64,000 nucleotides of DNA, from the NCBI GenBank assembly GCA_002205965.3, contig NADL03000755.1, positions 186,001-250,000 of the forward strand, read 5' to 3'. Within the stretch, counting starts at the first letter, position 1. Every line of letters begins with the position of its first letter. Below are positions 45,561 through 56,500 of the stretch, one piece after another. The stretch is from Kappaphycus alvarezii (lineage: Eukaryota > Rhodophyta > Florideophyceae > Gigartinales > Solieriaceae). Under the pieces are notes generated by a model. The model was not told where the DNA came from and ran no database searches. It saw only the letters and a list, made by a program, of their open reading frames with translations. The position numbers were made by a program, and so were the translations under genes.

Positions 45561-45659
45561 GCTATTGTTTAGTCGGTAGAAATGCTGTGTTATTCATACT
45601 GTACTGTAGATCCTGAATCATGGTTTGAATGCAGCTTGATAAGACTCCCAACGTTTACA

Positions 45660-46375
45660 CCACTCGCAGTAAACCAGCCCCACTTTTCTCTGCCTGGTGC
45701 GAAGGGATATACCCATTGCGCACCTTGTGCAGGTTTGAAGACGCATCAGGAGCAAGGATTTCTCCAAGTGGCTACAGTACTTCTGCCAAACTCCGTTATT
45801 CGCTCTGAGATTTTTTGTGCCAAACCAAGTTGCCCTGAGACGGTGGACATCCATAGGGGTCCTTTGCTGGACTGCCTGTTGTTATGGATGCCAGCTCACC
45901 ACTTGCCACAACAGTGGTCGCTTTGCTGGGCAATAATCATGCACGGGCAGCTCGACTCTCTTCACAGAACCACATGTGCACTTTGAACACCGGAAATCAG
46001 AGGTATGGGAGCCGCAGGTGGCACAAACTATTTCGCCATAACGATTGTTAATGCACTCGTCCCCTCTCATTTCAGAGTCCGGATATTCAACCCACTGCCC
46101 CATTTCAACGCAGCCAGGGCGGAAAAGCCGCGGAAAAACCGGGGTCTTCCTTGTTGATTTGTCAGGGAGAAGCAGTCTAGTTGGTGTCCGAATCTCCACG
46201 CTTGACCCCCGGAAGCGTTTTCTGCGGTGACAGAGCTCGCGAGAACCGCGGCTAGTCGCGTAATGGAACGATTTTCAAAGGTTGGAGGCATGTTTCTGCA
46301 ACGACAGTTGACGTCGGTAGTAACGTCCAACGCGGCTTGTCTGCTTGATGGCGTTGTACAGCAATTCCGTTTCCA
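45660..46375 (+). pseudogene. Third RLE retrotransposon endonuclease end in the cluster
   Basis: The + strand shows HFSLPGAKGYTHC, KPSCPETVDIHRGPLLDC (knuckle with altered His region), GAAGGTNYFAITIVNALVPS, HFRVRIFNPLPHFNAARAEK and finally TELARTAASRVMERF with TSVVTSNAACLLDGV. The second catalytic Asp is replaced (FAITI). It is more decayed than the previous copy. A TACTGTAC tract follows about 40 bp later. Confidence 0.7.
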
Positions 46376-46415
46376 TTGCGTTGACAGTTGCTTTGCGCGT
46401 TTTAGCCGATTTGTC

Positions 46416-46452
46416 TATTACTGTACAGTACTGTACTGTACTGTACAGTAAC
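46416..46452. repeat. TACTGTAC-type palindromic tract
   Basis: TTACTGTACAGTACTGTACT followed by GTACTGTACAGTAACTG. It lies at the 3' edge of the RLE cluster. It consists almost entirely of alternating TACTG/CAGTA words. Confidence 0.8.
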
Positions 46453-46459
46453 TGAACCT

Positions 46460-47275
46460 CTTGTGTCGACTACGCCCAGATCTCACTTCAGGGGATGCTC
46501 AAGTGTCCTCTAAAACTGTCCCGGTTCTCAGCCCTCCAAAGTGTGGGTGCAATCCCCCGTTCCAAGGACGCGGACTGGCCCTTGCATATGCGATAGGACT
46601 TTGTTCTACTGGCATATGACACGCGTGGGGAGCGGTGTGTGCGTTGTAGATGCATTGTCGAAGACGACGCGGAACGGGTGTGGTTCTGCTGTGCGTGGCA
46701 ATACAGTGGGGTTAAGCCCCAGTGTATGTCAAGGGAAAGGTGTGGGTGTGTGGTCTATATTCGGCGGTGGGCTGGTAGCTGACATGGCGTCTCAGGTTGA
46801 AGATGTTTATTGAATATGAGGGAATAGGGGTGCGTCTACTGCGAAACTTTGGAGGGGAAACCCGGGGAATTCTTGTTAAAGGTGTGTTGAGTTGTGTTTG
46901 TGTTGTGTATCTTGTAATGGTATGATAGTGGTACAAAATAGACTTGAGGGACAGACACAGACAGGGTGGTACCGATTTGTTGGGCCAAGGATCAGTTGGA
47001 AGGGATGTTTCTGTATTCCACGCACATGGCCCCTCTTGTATATATTCGCAGTAGTTGAGAAAGAATGTGTAGGCGTCAATTGAACGAGGGATGCACATAT
47101 GTACATATTTGTAAACTGAGCGATTCAGTCATTGACAGGAGAGAATACAGGCCGGAATGGTGCAAGGATAAAGTCAACAGACATATAACAAATGTTTACG
47201 CGGTCGATGGGTAGGGGAGTGGGAGTTTTAGACTTGACCTGTCCATTACGGTAACTTTATGGACCCTTCAAACGC
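46460..47275. other. No recognised gene
   Basis: GC-moderate DNA with a 90-codon + frame and a 128-codon - frame (46712-47098), neither showing a known domain. A TTATTGAATATGAGG stretch and TG-rich runs near 46.88 kb are the only compositional features. Confidence 0.35.
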
Positions 47276-47280
47276 GCATA

Positions 47281-47560
47281 TTGTACAGTACTGTACAACA
47301 GAGCATTACTGTACTGTACAGTCAAGTACAGTAGTGCAATATAGAAGTTTTGCACGCTGGATCCCCTACAATGGTAGAATTTATTTACTGTACACTGTAC
47401 TGTACTGTACTGTATAGCAGTACAGTATTGTACTGTACAGTACTGATGACAAGAGGGTTGACACCTTTTTTTTCACAAGTTTGCGGACGCTTTGTCGGCA
47501 ATTTCCGATGCTTTACCAACACTGCATTATTCAGTACTGTACATTATACTGTTCCGTACA
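47281..47560. repeat. Cluster of TACTGTAC-type palindromic tracts
   Basis: Three groups occur: 47282-47335 (TTGTACAGTACTGTACAACA, then TTACTGTACTGTACAGTCAA), 47389-47446 (ACTGTACTGTACTGTACTG, then GTATTGTACTGTACAGTACTG), and 47533-47560 (CAGTACTGTACATTATACTG). This is the densest concentration of the motif in the window. No gene is recognisable around it. Confidence 0.8.
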
Positions 47561-47569
47561 AGATAAACA

Positions 47570-49235
47570 GCCTTAAAGTGCGGCTGGTTTACAGCGGATC
47601 TGGCATGCATACAATAAAACACCACAACAAAAATTTCTGCAACTCTACCAATAATGTTTCTTGTGCAATGGACAAACACTTCCTCTTTGGATACAGTGCA
47701 GAGAATTGATTAGTGTATAATGCTCAGTACAGTATTGCAGATGTACATCTACAGAGTGGTACAGATTCATCTGATTCCTGACGAAAAGCCGACCAGGGCT
47801 ACATTCCCAGGTGACTGTTAGTGATCCCGTGTGATAGGTTGGGTTAGGTTAGTTTTTGCGGTATCCAAATGTGACGTTGAAGCAGGTATTCACATTGCAC
47901 AGCTAGCATGATCAGTCGCCAACCGTGCCCCCTCTACGAATACCCTAAGGTAAGGCCTGTTCTTCTTCCAATACACTCCTCGAGAATATGCAGAGTAGAC
48001 AAACCCTTTCCTTTCTACGAGATGAAACGATCAAACGGTAAAAAGTGGCGATAATGCTACGTACATGTAGGTTGCGTGCACGTTTGCACAGTTGGATTGC
48101 AACCCTAGCTTCACGTCCATGTGCTTTGAATCCTCCCAACATGACAATTGCATTGTTTATTTGTGCTTGTCAGCCTCTAGATGGTCAGACAGTGCCGTAA
48201 TGTTATGCTTTCCATTATCATTTAGAGAAACGCCAGTTGAGATTCTTCGGGATTTGTGGAGATTATCGTCGTGTAAGCCATCAACACAAAAAGAGATGAT
48301 CTGCTGCTTTGACATTTTGCCAATGGCTTGGTACTGTAGCCCGCAAGCGGTGCGTCAAACGTGTATTCAACTGTGCAGTACAGTACCGTACTGTACTGTA
48401 TTGACCAGTATATTTATGTAGCGTAAACCTACTAGTGTAGGTTGAGAAAGAGCATGCCTCTTTTCACAGAGTTTACACCAACGCTCAACAAATGTTCTCG
48501 TAGGCATGACCTAGACATTTAATGCCTCTTTATCTGAGAGTTTTTCCTTGGCCCTTAGGTACTGAATGTATTAGACTTGTTTCTACCGCTTCAATCCGTG
48601 AAAATCTGTGCCCATTTCGACGAAACTCACCAGATGAAGCGACCCACAGGTGTGTAGGTGGAGCCTACTGCATTGTTTTGTTGGTATTTCGTCACTGGAC
48701 TGCATCTGTAGTTTCCCGTCGAGCAACACCATTATTCATCATTCTGTTTTCAAAAACAAGATATTTATCAATGATGAATCCCGATTACGTTTTAAGAAAA
48801 AGAAACCTTTTATCCTTTGAGAACTGAAATCGCGCGCTTCAACAGTCAGAAGCCCCTTTCGGAAGCGCCCTAACAATTTTAAAGCTCATCGCTGCATTCT
48901 TTTGCTAAAGCCATTGGCGCTTGCTCGCAGCGCACACCTGTGGGGACAGCTGTGCTTTTGCTACAATATTTGACTTTAAACATTATGTACAACTTGAAAA
49001 TGCTGTACCGTACGTACTCACACATGTTTCACAATTCATTCCCTGGCAAAACAACACCAATGCTGTAAGCTATGGCCAAACTGTAAGCTATTTCCTTTGC
49101 CTCTTCTTATGCTTACAGTTGGACGTTGAGGTCGAATCAATACGGCGGTCGGCAAAAATGAGGCTCTATCGGGGAAATGCCCTTGAAATCTCGGACAGCT
49201 ACTATACAGTACATATGATATGATAGGCACATCAA
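47570..49235. other. No recognised gene; one further TACTGTAC tract near 48.38 kb
   Basis: Frames to 109 codons (48092-48421 +, 48522-48827 +) without recognisable domains. GCAGTACAGTACCGTACTGT lies at about 48375-48394. Coding potential on the + strand cannot be excluded. Confidence 0.35.
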
Positions 49236-49240
49236 TCATT

Positions 49241-49757
49241 TCAAATTTCAAATGATTCATCGGCAAGCTCAAGCTCATACGGTCTTGATGAGACTGTTGA
49301 CATGGACGGCACGTCTGGAGTTGTCTCGTCGTAGTAGAAATGCAACTTTTCATCCGCAGGACTCGTCCCAGCGCTGACCATGACCTGGTTACTCCCACCG
49401 GATTGGCAACCATTCATCCTCTCTCCAGACACAATCAACATCATCACACCGTTGCATGTTTCTTGTCCCATCCCGTCACTTATTCACGCCGCGCCTTCTT
49501 CTTCCCCCTCTTCAACTTGTTGGGCCCTGCCCCATCCCGTGGCCGCATGTACTTTGCTCCGTTTTGTTGTCCTGATTTTCGGCTTTCCCGTGATGGCGAT
49601 CCCAGAATAGACTCTAAAAGTCCATCTTCTTGCCGAAGTAGGTCCTTTGATACCTCTGGATCATGCAACATGTGTTCCAGAGCCTTCAATGCACGTCCCC
49701 TTTCAAGTTCATTTCAATTTCTCGCAAGTCACGTAGGATCTCCGGTTCTTTGGCCAT
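49241..49757 (-). CDS. Probable small host gene, unknown function, with a frame break
   Basis: An ATG at 49757 (context GAGACAATGG) opens MAKEPEILRDLREIEMNL. After a one-base frame change near 49715 the reading continues as GRALKALEHMLHDPEVSKDL, LLRQEDGLLESILGSPSRES and a very basic end, PNKLKRGKKKARRE (to 49480). A third frame (49241-49471) then reads GGSNQVMVSAGTSPADEKLH and SRPYELELADESFEI. An intron starting at a GTGAAT just after KKARRE could join the last two parts. The composition (charged, soluble, no strange residues) is host-like rather than transposon-like. The Lys/Arg cluster could be a nuclear localisation signal. I do not recognise the family. Confidence 0.45.
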
Positions 49758-49759
49758 TG

Positions 49760-50880
49760 TCTCTGTTTCACTTTTGTTCTTCCACGAGCAACGCTGCGTT
49801 GACAATCGGGTATCGCCTTGAGCAATGCACCGGGTGAAAATGTTCAAGTAGTGATTCTTAAAGTCGTATCGCTCAACGGGTCCTCTCGATGGGCAAACCC
49901 GTACATTAAGTGTTTGTCAAGGTTGAATCTCTAGCCCTTTGAAAAGCACAAGTTGAAATGCTGGCTGCAGCAAACATGGGCAACTCGCGAGAGACGGTTC
50001 CAAAAACCCAACAGGGCAGAATGACGAGGACTAAAGTTTGACGATGACACCCGAAATATGTGGATGAATCGGATGGTACGCTCGTCAACACAAGCCTCAT
50101 GTATTTGCTCATGTTTTGCCGCCCCCTCTTTTTTACGCGGCATGACTTTGTAGCAGTGCCATGTGCGCATTAGATTTATTGAGAAATGTTATCTTACCTA
50201 CAGTAGGCATCCTGAATCTCTTCACGAGCAAACTGTGTTGAATGTCGGGAGGGCTTTTGAAAGGTGGTATTCTCAAATATGTGGTGCAAAGCAGAAAGTG
50301 CATACGCAAGGAAATTGAGAGACGACCAGTGACCAGTGGAGATATCGTCCTCATAGAGCGGTAGAAATATGAAGTGTGAGTCTGCAATGGATCACTTTTT
50401 CCTATGCACTAGAAACCCTGCACATTGCATGACGTACGAAGAGTAGAGATCGGGGAGAAAATTATGTCAATTACGGTAAGAATTATGGCATCGACAAGGA
50501 TTTGCTTTTGATACTTGTTGGTGTGTGCTGTATGATTGATTGGTCGGCACATGTTGAATGCGCTCAAGGGATATTGCTTGGATAATCCACGCAGAGTAAT
50601 ACCTCGAAGTTGTTGCGTGTTTTTAGGAGAAATCACTTTATTGTCAGCATACTTTTTGGTAGAGCGACGGGGTGCGTAAACGCGTTGACCGAGCAAGTTG
50701 ACGACCAAGAATTGTCGAGAAGGAAGACAAGTGCCAATCTCCGCACTATTATTCCTAGTACTGTATGTATGCACTGTATGTAAGAGTCAACGTGATTTTT
50801 TCTGATATTTTTCTGGCATAATGTACTGTAGCCTTGGATAGCAACAGCGTCTACTGTACCGTGCTGTAAAGCTACCCAAT
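49760..50880. other. Region with unassigned minus-strand frames
   Basis: Minus-strand frames such as 50409-50774 (121 codons, with RQFLVVNLLGQRVYAPRRS and ITLRGLSKQYPLSAFNMC) and a short one opening MPRKKEGAAKHEQIHEACV near 50.14 kb look coding-like but match nothing I know. They may be exons of host genes. I would not call them without transcript data. Confidence 0.25.
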
Positions 50881-50975
50881 ACTTTACAGTACAGTACTAA
50901 ATCCAATCTTGAAGGGAGACATGGCCGACCTTTTCAATTGCAAACTGCTTAGCTCTACTGTACTGTACAGTATCT
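50761..50975. repeat. Scattered TACTGTAC-type motifs
   Basis: AGTACTGTATGTATGCACTG, CTACTGTACCGTGCTGT, TTTACAGTACAGTACT and CTACTGTACTGTACAGTA occur within about 210 bp, upstream of a candidate exon at 51127. Confidence 0.65.
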
Positions 50976-51126
50976 GCAGACCAGCACCATTCCAGGATCA
51001 GTTCAACTCCTATTGGATGTTCCATAGCGCAGCCCACCTCTTGCGGACAAATCCGCTCAATCATCTACTCACATATTCCAATCATCCATTCAATACGAGC
51101 GACAGCGCCTCAATTTTATTCGCACC

Positions 51127-51233
51127 ATGCCTCCTACCCCGTCCACCACACAAGACTCTTTCAAATTCACCACTCTCGTCAGCGCGTCAACCACGCCTAC
51201 TGCAGCACACACCTCCATCCTCGCAATGTGAGC
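51127..51233 (+). other. Possible first coding exon
   Basis: An ATG in the context CGCACCATGC opens MPPTPSTTQDSFKFTTLVSA and further Ser/Thr-rich codons, ending at a GTGAGC that could be a 5' splice site (51228-51233) just where the frame meets TGA. A downstream frame near 51.3 kb reads YETQFLCTFCDRPHLNLLTG, with a Cys-x2-Cys pair, and might be a later exon. Weak evidence. Confidence 0.2.
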
Positions 51234-51259
51234 AAACGGCCATCTCCCCATAACGAGGA

Positions 51260-51800
51260 CCCAATCGCCCCGACATCTCATTTCGTGCGTGCCATTGCAA
51301 AGCCATATGAGACACAGTTTCTATGCACATTCTGTGATAGACCACACCTGAATCTACTCACGGGGCATAGCTGTGTGTATCTATCTACACCACGGGGAAC
51401 GCGGTAGAATTGTCTACCGTGTCGTCAACCACAGTCGGCCACTTGGCCCTTCTTTAAGCGACAGATGTTCAGCGGTTGGAAATTGTCAACCGCTACACCC
51501 GTCGACCTTTTTTATGAATCTGGCACTTGTCGATCATTGATTCAGTGCGTCTGGCAGCCCTCTTGCTTGCCATATTGAATTCACGTTCATTGCTTCGTTC
51601 GAAGGTCGAGTTCACAGGTCGAGTCATTTGAAAATTTTTCGAAATTTTATGCAAAAATAATCATTCTTCGCTCCAGAAAAGGCCCCATATCTGACGAACG
51701 CCCCAAGTACAGTATTTGGATAATGCACGTCAATTGACGGAAGTTCTGCTATTTTTGGACAAACAACGGGTAGCGCAAGTTAAAAATTTAATTATTTTCT
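51260..51800. other. No recognised gene
   Basis: The possible later exon near 51.29-51.40 kb lies here; otherwise short frames only, up to the left end of the mariner-like element. Confidence 0.35.
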
Positions 51801-51806
51801 TGGCAC

Positions 51807-51859
51807 AGTTGAAGCGTTTCAAACTGTCAAGGATTTTACTGGTTGATTAAGGACCAATG
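51807..51859. repeat. Left terminal inverted repeat of the mariner-like element
   Basis: Shares GCGTTTCAAA, GGATTTTA and TTAAGGACCAAT with the inverted right end. It lies about 30 bp beyond the transposase stop codon. Confidence 0.5.
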
Positions 51860-51890
51860 AAGGAACCAATTGCCACCAACCGTTACTATC

Positions 51891-53354
51891 TCAAAATATC
51901 TCAACAATATCCCACTGATGCGTGTAATGCATATCACTCTCACTACTGTCATGACCGGAGCACTTATAATCGGCATCACAGTCTGCATCACTTTCCAGAT
52001 GTAGCTCGTCCAGTATGTTGCCCATCTTCCTGTATCTTTCTTCCTCATTCATGGCATACTCATAGTACCTTTTAAACACTTCGACTGTACACTTCTGCAT
52101 CTTTTATTTGGTTCTCCGCTCGATACCCGACAGGTTAAAAGTAATGTTTCCAGCAGCGAGTGCCCTCTTAACAGAACCCCAAACCATTTCTATAGGATTT
52201 AGCCCAAGATGTGCCACAGGCAAAAACAGAATCTTAATTTTGAAATCTCCACTTGCAAAACTGTCAGCTAGCTCTTGGACCTCATACTTCGCATCCGGAG
52301 CCACAGCCCGCATGTGATCTATAATCTGTGCCTTGGTCTTCTTACGCCACCAAGCAATAGGCCAGTTGTCTGGAACCTCCATCCACCTCCTAGCCACATC
52401 CACCACTCTTGATTTATTCCAAGAGGTCACGGGAAGACGATTCTGTTCAGTTAGCATAGTGTGATACTAAGCCCTGTCCAAAAAGAGTTCACATTTATTC
52501 CCATCACACTGCACTTTTGGAAACAATTTAACCTTTAAACACTTTTAAAAACTTGGGAATTCATCTCATAGTGGTAATCTGGGCCCTTTCTCTTGCATCC
52601 TGTAAAGAAAACCTGGCATCCCTCCAGCAATCCAATCTGAAACGAACCTAAATGTGATACAATTGAGGAATCGCCAGAGCCGGATGGAACCTTGTATTCA
52701 ACTCGATAGTGGTCGAATATGCAGTTGCGTTGCCACAGCTTAGATGAAGCTATGTCCGCAAACACCCAGGTTATATGCGGTATCCCTCTTCACGATACTT
52801 CTCAATCCATTAAGTATTTATCTCTCATAATTGAAATATTTGCCCTTTTTCGAGTACTCATAATGCGACTTTCCTTTTTCATACGAGAATCCCGAGTTCC
52901 GCATGAATCACCGAATGTTGCTTTTACTCCATAGCCACTGCGGCTGCGGCGTATAAGTGTTGTCTTGGGGTCAGCTAAAAACACCCTGCCTTAGCTTTTT
53001 ATGCATTGAACCTAAGGAGGGCAGCTTCTTTTCCGATATTATTAGGTCTCGGATTAGCGTGCGTATAACAGAAGTGAAGGCATTTGGTAATTCATCTCTT
53101 TTCTCTCTGAAAATGATATCGTCTGATGGAAAGTTCTGAACATCATTAGCTGTGGTCAGCTTAGACACAATGCCTTTAGGTACTCGTTTTGCAACGGCTA
53201 CGCGGTCAGCGACCAGACGTAGTTGAATGGCTCTACCATTTTTCTCAGAATCAAAGAAACACCTCATGTCCAATATCATTCGAGCCAAAGATCTGTTGAT
53301 CTTCGGGTATCTTACCATCTTTGATAACTTATTTCGAAGGCGGCCACGAGTCAT
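51891..53354 (-). pseudogene. Mariner-like transposase (DDE_3), degenerate
   Basis: Minus-strand frames, N to C: a helix-turn-helix-like opening (MILDMRCFFDSEKNG, AVAKRVPKGIVSKLT), FPSDDIIFREKRDELPNAF and PSLGSMHKKLRQGVF. Then come ANISIMRDKYLMD and ITWVFADIASS, where the first catalytic Asp (DETW) is lost. VPSGSGDSSIVSHLGSFQIG, KGPDYHYEMNSQVFKSV and LFLDRA.YHTML follow (second Asp kept, Asn changed). The last part has TSWNKSRVVDVARRW, KKTKAQIIDHMRAVAPDAKY, AHLGLNPIEMVWGSVKRALA with the catalytic Glu, and an acidic tail ending at 51891. Three frame shifts and one stop. The order and motifs are those of the DDE_3 branch of the Tc1/mariner superfamily. Confidence 0.78.
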
Positions 53355-53468
53355 GCCTGAGGTGGGGGGGAGACTGCCTACTGTAAAAAGACAGTGGAGG
53401 AAACATAGCAGCCCCTTTAGACTCGATAGTGCCGTGTGCAGAGGTTTTTTGACAATACTTAGATGTAG

Positions 53469-53496
53469 AGTAATTCCCTGATGTCAGGGAATTACT
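53469..53496. repeat. Perfect 13-bp palindrome
   Basis: AGTAATTCCCTGA, TG, then its exact reverse complement. It lies between the transposase start and the right terminal repeat, in the place of a promoter or subterminal binding site of the mariner-like element. Confidence 0.8.
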
Positions 53497-53533
53497 TTGA
53501 AGGACATGCACGATGATTCTGCGGTAAATGCAT

Positions 53534-53576
53534 ATTGGTCCTAATTGGAATGAAATCTTTCGAAACGGTTGAATTA
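53534..53576. repeat. Right terminal inverted repeat of the mariner-like element
   Basis: ATTGGTCCTAA, AATGAAATCTTTCGAAACGG in + orientation, pairing with the left end after inversion. Confidence 0.5.
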
Positions 53577-53599
53577 CATCCCTGTTTTTATTGAGCAGC

Positions 53600-56500
53600 A
53601 ATTATGGGAAGAAATTCAAATAAATGACCCAAATTTTATTTCTTGCTGTAGTTTTGTGCACGCCGAGTTGCAGTACCCAGTAACGGACATTATAAGAAGC
53701 TTGCTCCAAAAATAACTTGCTTTTATGCCCTATCTAATGCAAATGGACTTTTCCTAGTATTTCAAAATTAACTTCAAGCAGGCAAAAAAGCATTGAAAAT
53801 ATTTAAAGTTTCATTAAAGAATCCCATTTTTGTGGGATTACTCAACATGTGAATCAGACTTTAGTACCGCACACCCGCCCTGGCTTTTTTGGAGCAGAGC
53901 AACAACTTTTCAATCAATATCTCTTGTCACCGCAACTCCTGTTTTGCTGCTAGCACCGCAAGCAGTGTGAGGTTTGAGCCAGGTCCTTACATTGTGAACC
54001 AGTACTGTAAAGCACGTACCAGTAAATCCACATAAATTTATTCATCTTTTTATTGCTCTGCACCTCACAATCCGGGCCAGATTATTAAGATACAACCGTG
54101 GCATTGACCACCCCTTAAAAGCATAGAGCCGGCCCTTTAGGGAAAGTTATTTAGTGTTACTCAGTGAAGACATGTCCATCACAACGCACTTCCTGCAGCG
54201 TGGATACAACCCACCACATCTTCCATACATTAGAATAACCCAAAATTCCTCCCACTCCTTGAAAGCGGACCCCCGTTACCTCAAATAAAAATTCCGGTCC
54301 CCTTCAAAATACCATACTTATCCACGTTAAACGCTTGTTATTTTACTGTATTACAGCAGGGAACCTCCAACTATTACAAAAGGTTCATCGTTAACCCTAA
54401 TCATCGAAAAATACAAAAAATTCGAATCTATCCAGATCTAAGTACCACGCCCGAAACAGTCACTGCAATTTACCTGTTTAAAACAAGCAAACACATGTAA
54501 TAATTGCCCTTTTAATAGCATTCTACCTTTCTAACCTCATCAAGCGTAGATTATATGATTGAGGCCAAAGAACGGTGGCAAACCTCGGTTTGAAAATTCA
54601 AAACAATTTGATTAAGTGGCATTTTCTGAACTGCTTTTCAGCTAGAGGCATGCTGCAGCGGCAGAAAAATTCAATACAGTATGCACGTTGGCTGGCGTCA
54701 AGATAGTTCCTTGAGGAATTCAGAGCGCTTGGCTGATCCGTTAGTTCGTAAGTTTGCATCTGTGACATCAAATCGCTCGGGACATAATGGCCTTCACTTC
54801 TCAGATAGAAAGGATCCACAAGATTTCTATTTTTTCTAGAGGACTACTAGAAAGAGGCTTACCTTCGAGCTAGAAAATGTGTCATGACCTTCCCCACTTT
54901 TCGAAGCCATCTGGGAGAACTGCAATCTGTTTGCTTAATAGGTCTGCGTGTGCTTACTCGACAAAAAAGGTTGCGCAATGTGTTCAGCTTTCATGATTTC
55001 CGTGTTCAGCCATTCTCAATATTCTAATCGTTTAAAATATTTCCTAGAGAAGTTATTTGAATATGTTTACATACTTTAACTACTTTGTACCAGCGAGTTC
55101 GCAGCAACTTTTTAGTCGCCGTTCTACACGACGCCCATTTTCTCTGTATTGTTTTCTTCGTTGCCACCACACTGCACAGACTACTGGGAATTTCACTCTG
55201 TGTTCAACTCGCAGTAAACTAACCCAAACATTAATTGATCTTCGTGCTGGATAGGTAATTTTTTTTTGTTCTCGGGACAAAATATCCACTCAAGTGACTC
55301 TAGGGGAATGTAATTAAATAACTCAAAAATGTGTTAATTTTATCTTTTGTTGTTCCCGGAAAATAGCAAAACCTGGTCGTCTAATAACTCAATATTAATT
55401 GATTTACTTCCATGAGATGGAATTCTCTATTTTGCAACAAACAACATATTGGATCAAAGATTGATCCATGAAATAAGTATTTTTAACATTATGAAATTAT
55501 TTAAGTTTTTGAATCGACTGATATTTTAATATTAAAATGTTAGACCCTCATATATTGGATTTTCCATGACATTTGTTTTAGGTGAAAGTCAAGAATGTTA
55601 GTGTGGTCCAAGCATGTTTGCGAGAAATGATACCAATATTACTGATACTATAAATAATCTACAGTTTCGTGTGTCTGAACTTATTTTCTGAGAATACGAA
55701 ATGGACTACTTTCCATCATCAAGTTTTTCACGTCGCAATAACGTTTCAGAGCATCTTCTCTATATGTGCTTAATAAAATACGAAAATTATCCACAGAAAT
55801 ACAGGGATCCTAGAGCCATAAAAGTTAGACCAATAATGGGCTAGCTCTTGCGGTTTCTCATGAAAAAGTAGTAACTTGAATTTACTATTAAGAAAATGAA
55901 GACTTTTTTTTGCAATGTAGTCATTGTATGTACGGTTCAATTACTCTTAAATAATTGAAAATCATTGATAAAAATGCTCACAAACTCAATAACCTTTTTC
56001 AATCTAAGTTTCCGGACTTCAAAGAATCATCATTTGGGCTTCTAAAACATTTAAGGACAAATGAGACTATTAACCATCAAATTCTTCTCAAAAAGTGACC
56101 AGTGAGGCAGATGTATCGGACATTATATGAGTGATTCATATTAGTAGGATTTTTTTGTCAATTCTCTTTCCCTTCAACCCACTCCCCTCAATCGTTAATG
56201 GAATATATGGCCTAACTTCAAGAATTTGAATTACTTTCCAGATAATAAATTACCCAGAATTTCTCCCCTCTGCATTCAAGCTCCAATTTCGTTTTATGCT
56301 CAAAGATTGGATTATAATGTTATTAGAACTTCGCAAATCATATATATAGCTATTTATTTATTGATAAGCAAATGCAGTGCCTATGTTGCACATAATGTGC
56401 TTTCATTTTTATTTCAAGTGCTTCCAAGCGATGCGGGCAAAGCCGATTAACATGGGTAAAGAATTTTTCCTTCTTTTCAAACCTTCAATTACCGTACCAT

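Larger units (their letters stand above)
51807..53576 (-). mobile_element. Tc1/mariner-like (DDE_3) DNA transposon
   Basis: A degenerate transposase gene lies between imperfect terminal inverted repeats. Left end 51807-51859 (CGTTTCAAACTG ... GATTTTAC ... TTAAGGACCAAT) and right end, inverted, 53534-53576 (CGTTTCGAAA, GATTTCATT, TTAGGACCAAT) match in three blocks. The outer limits and the TA target duplication could not be fixed by eye. Confidence 0.65.
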
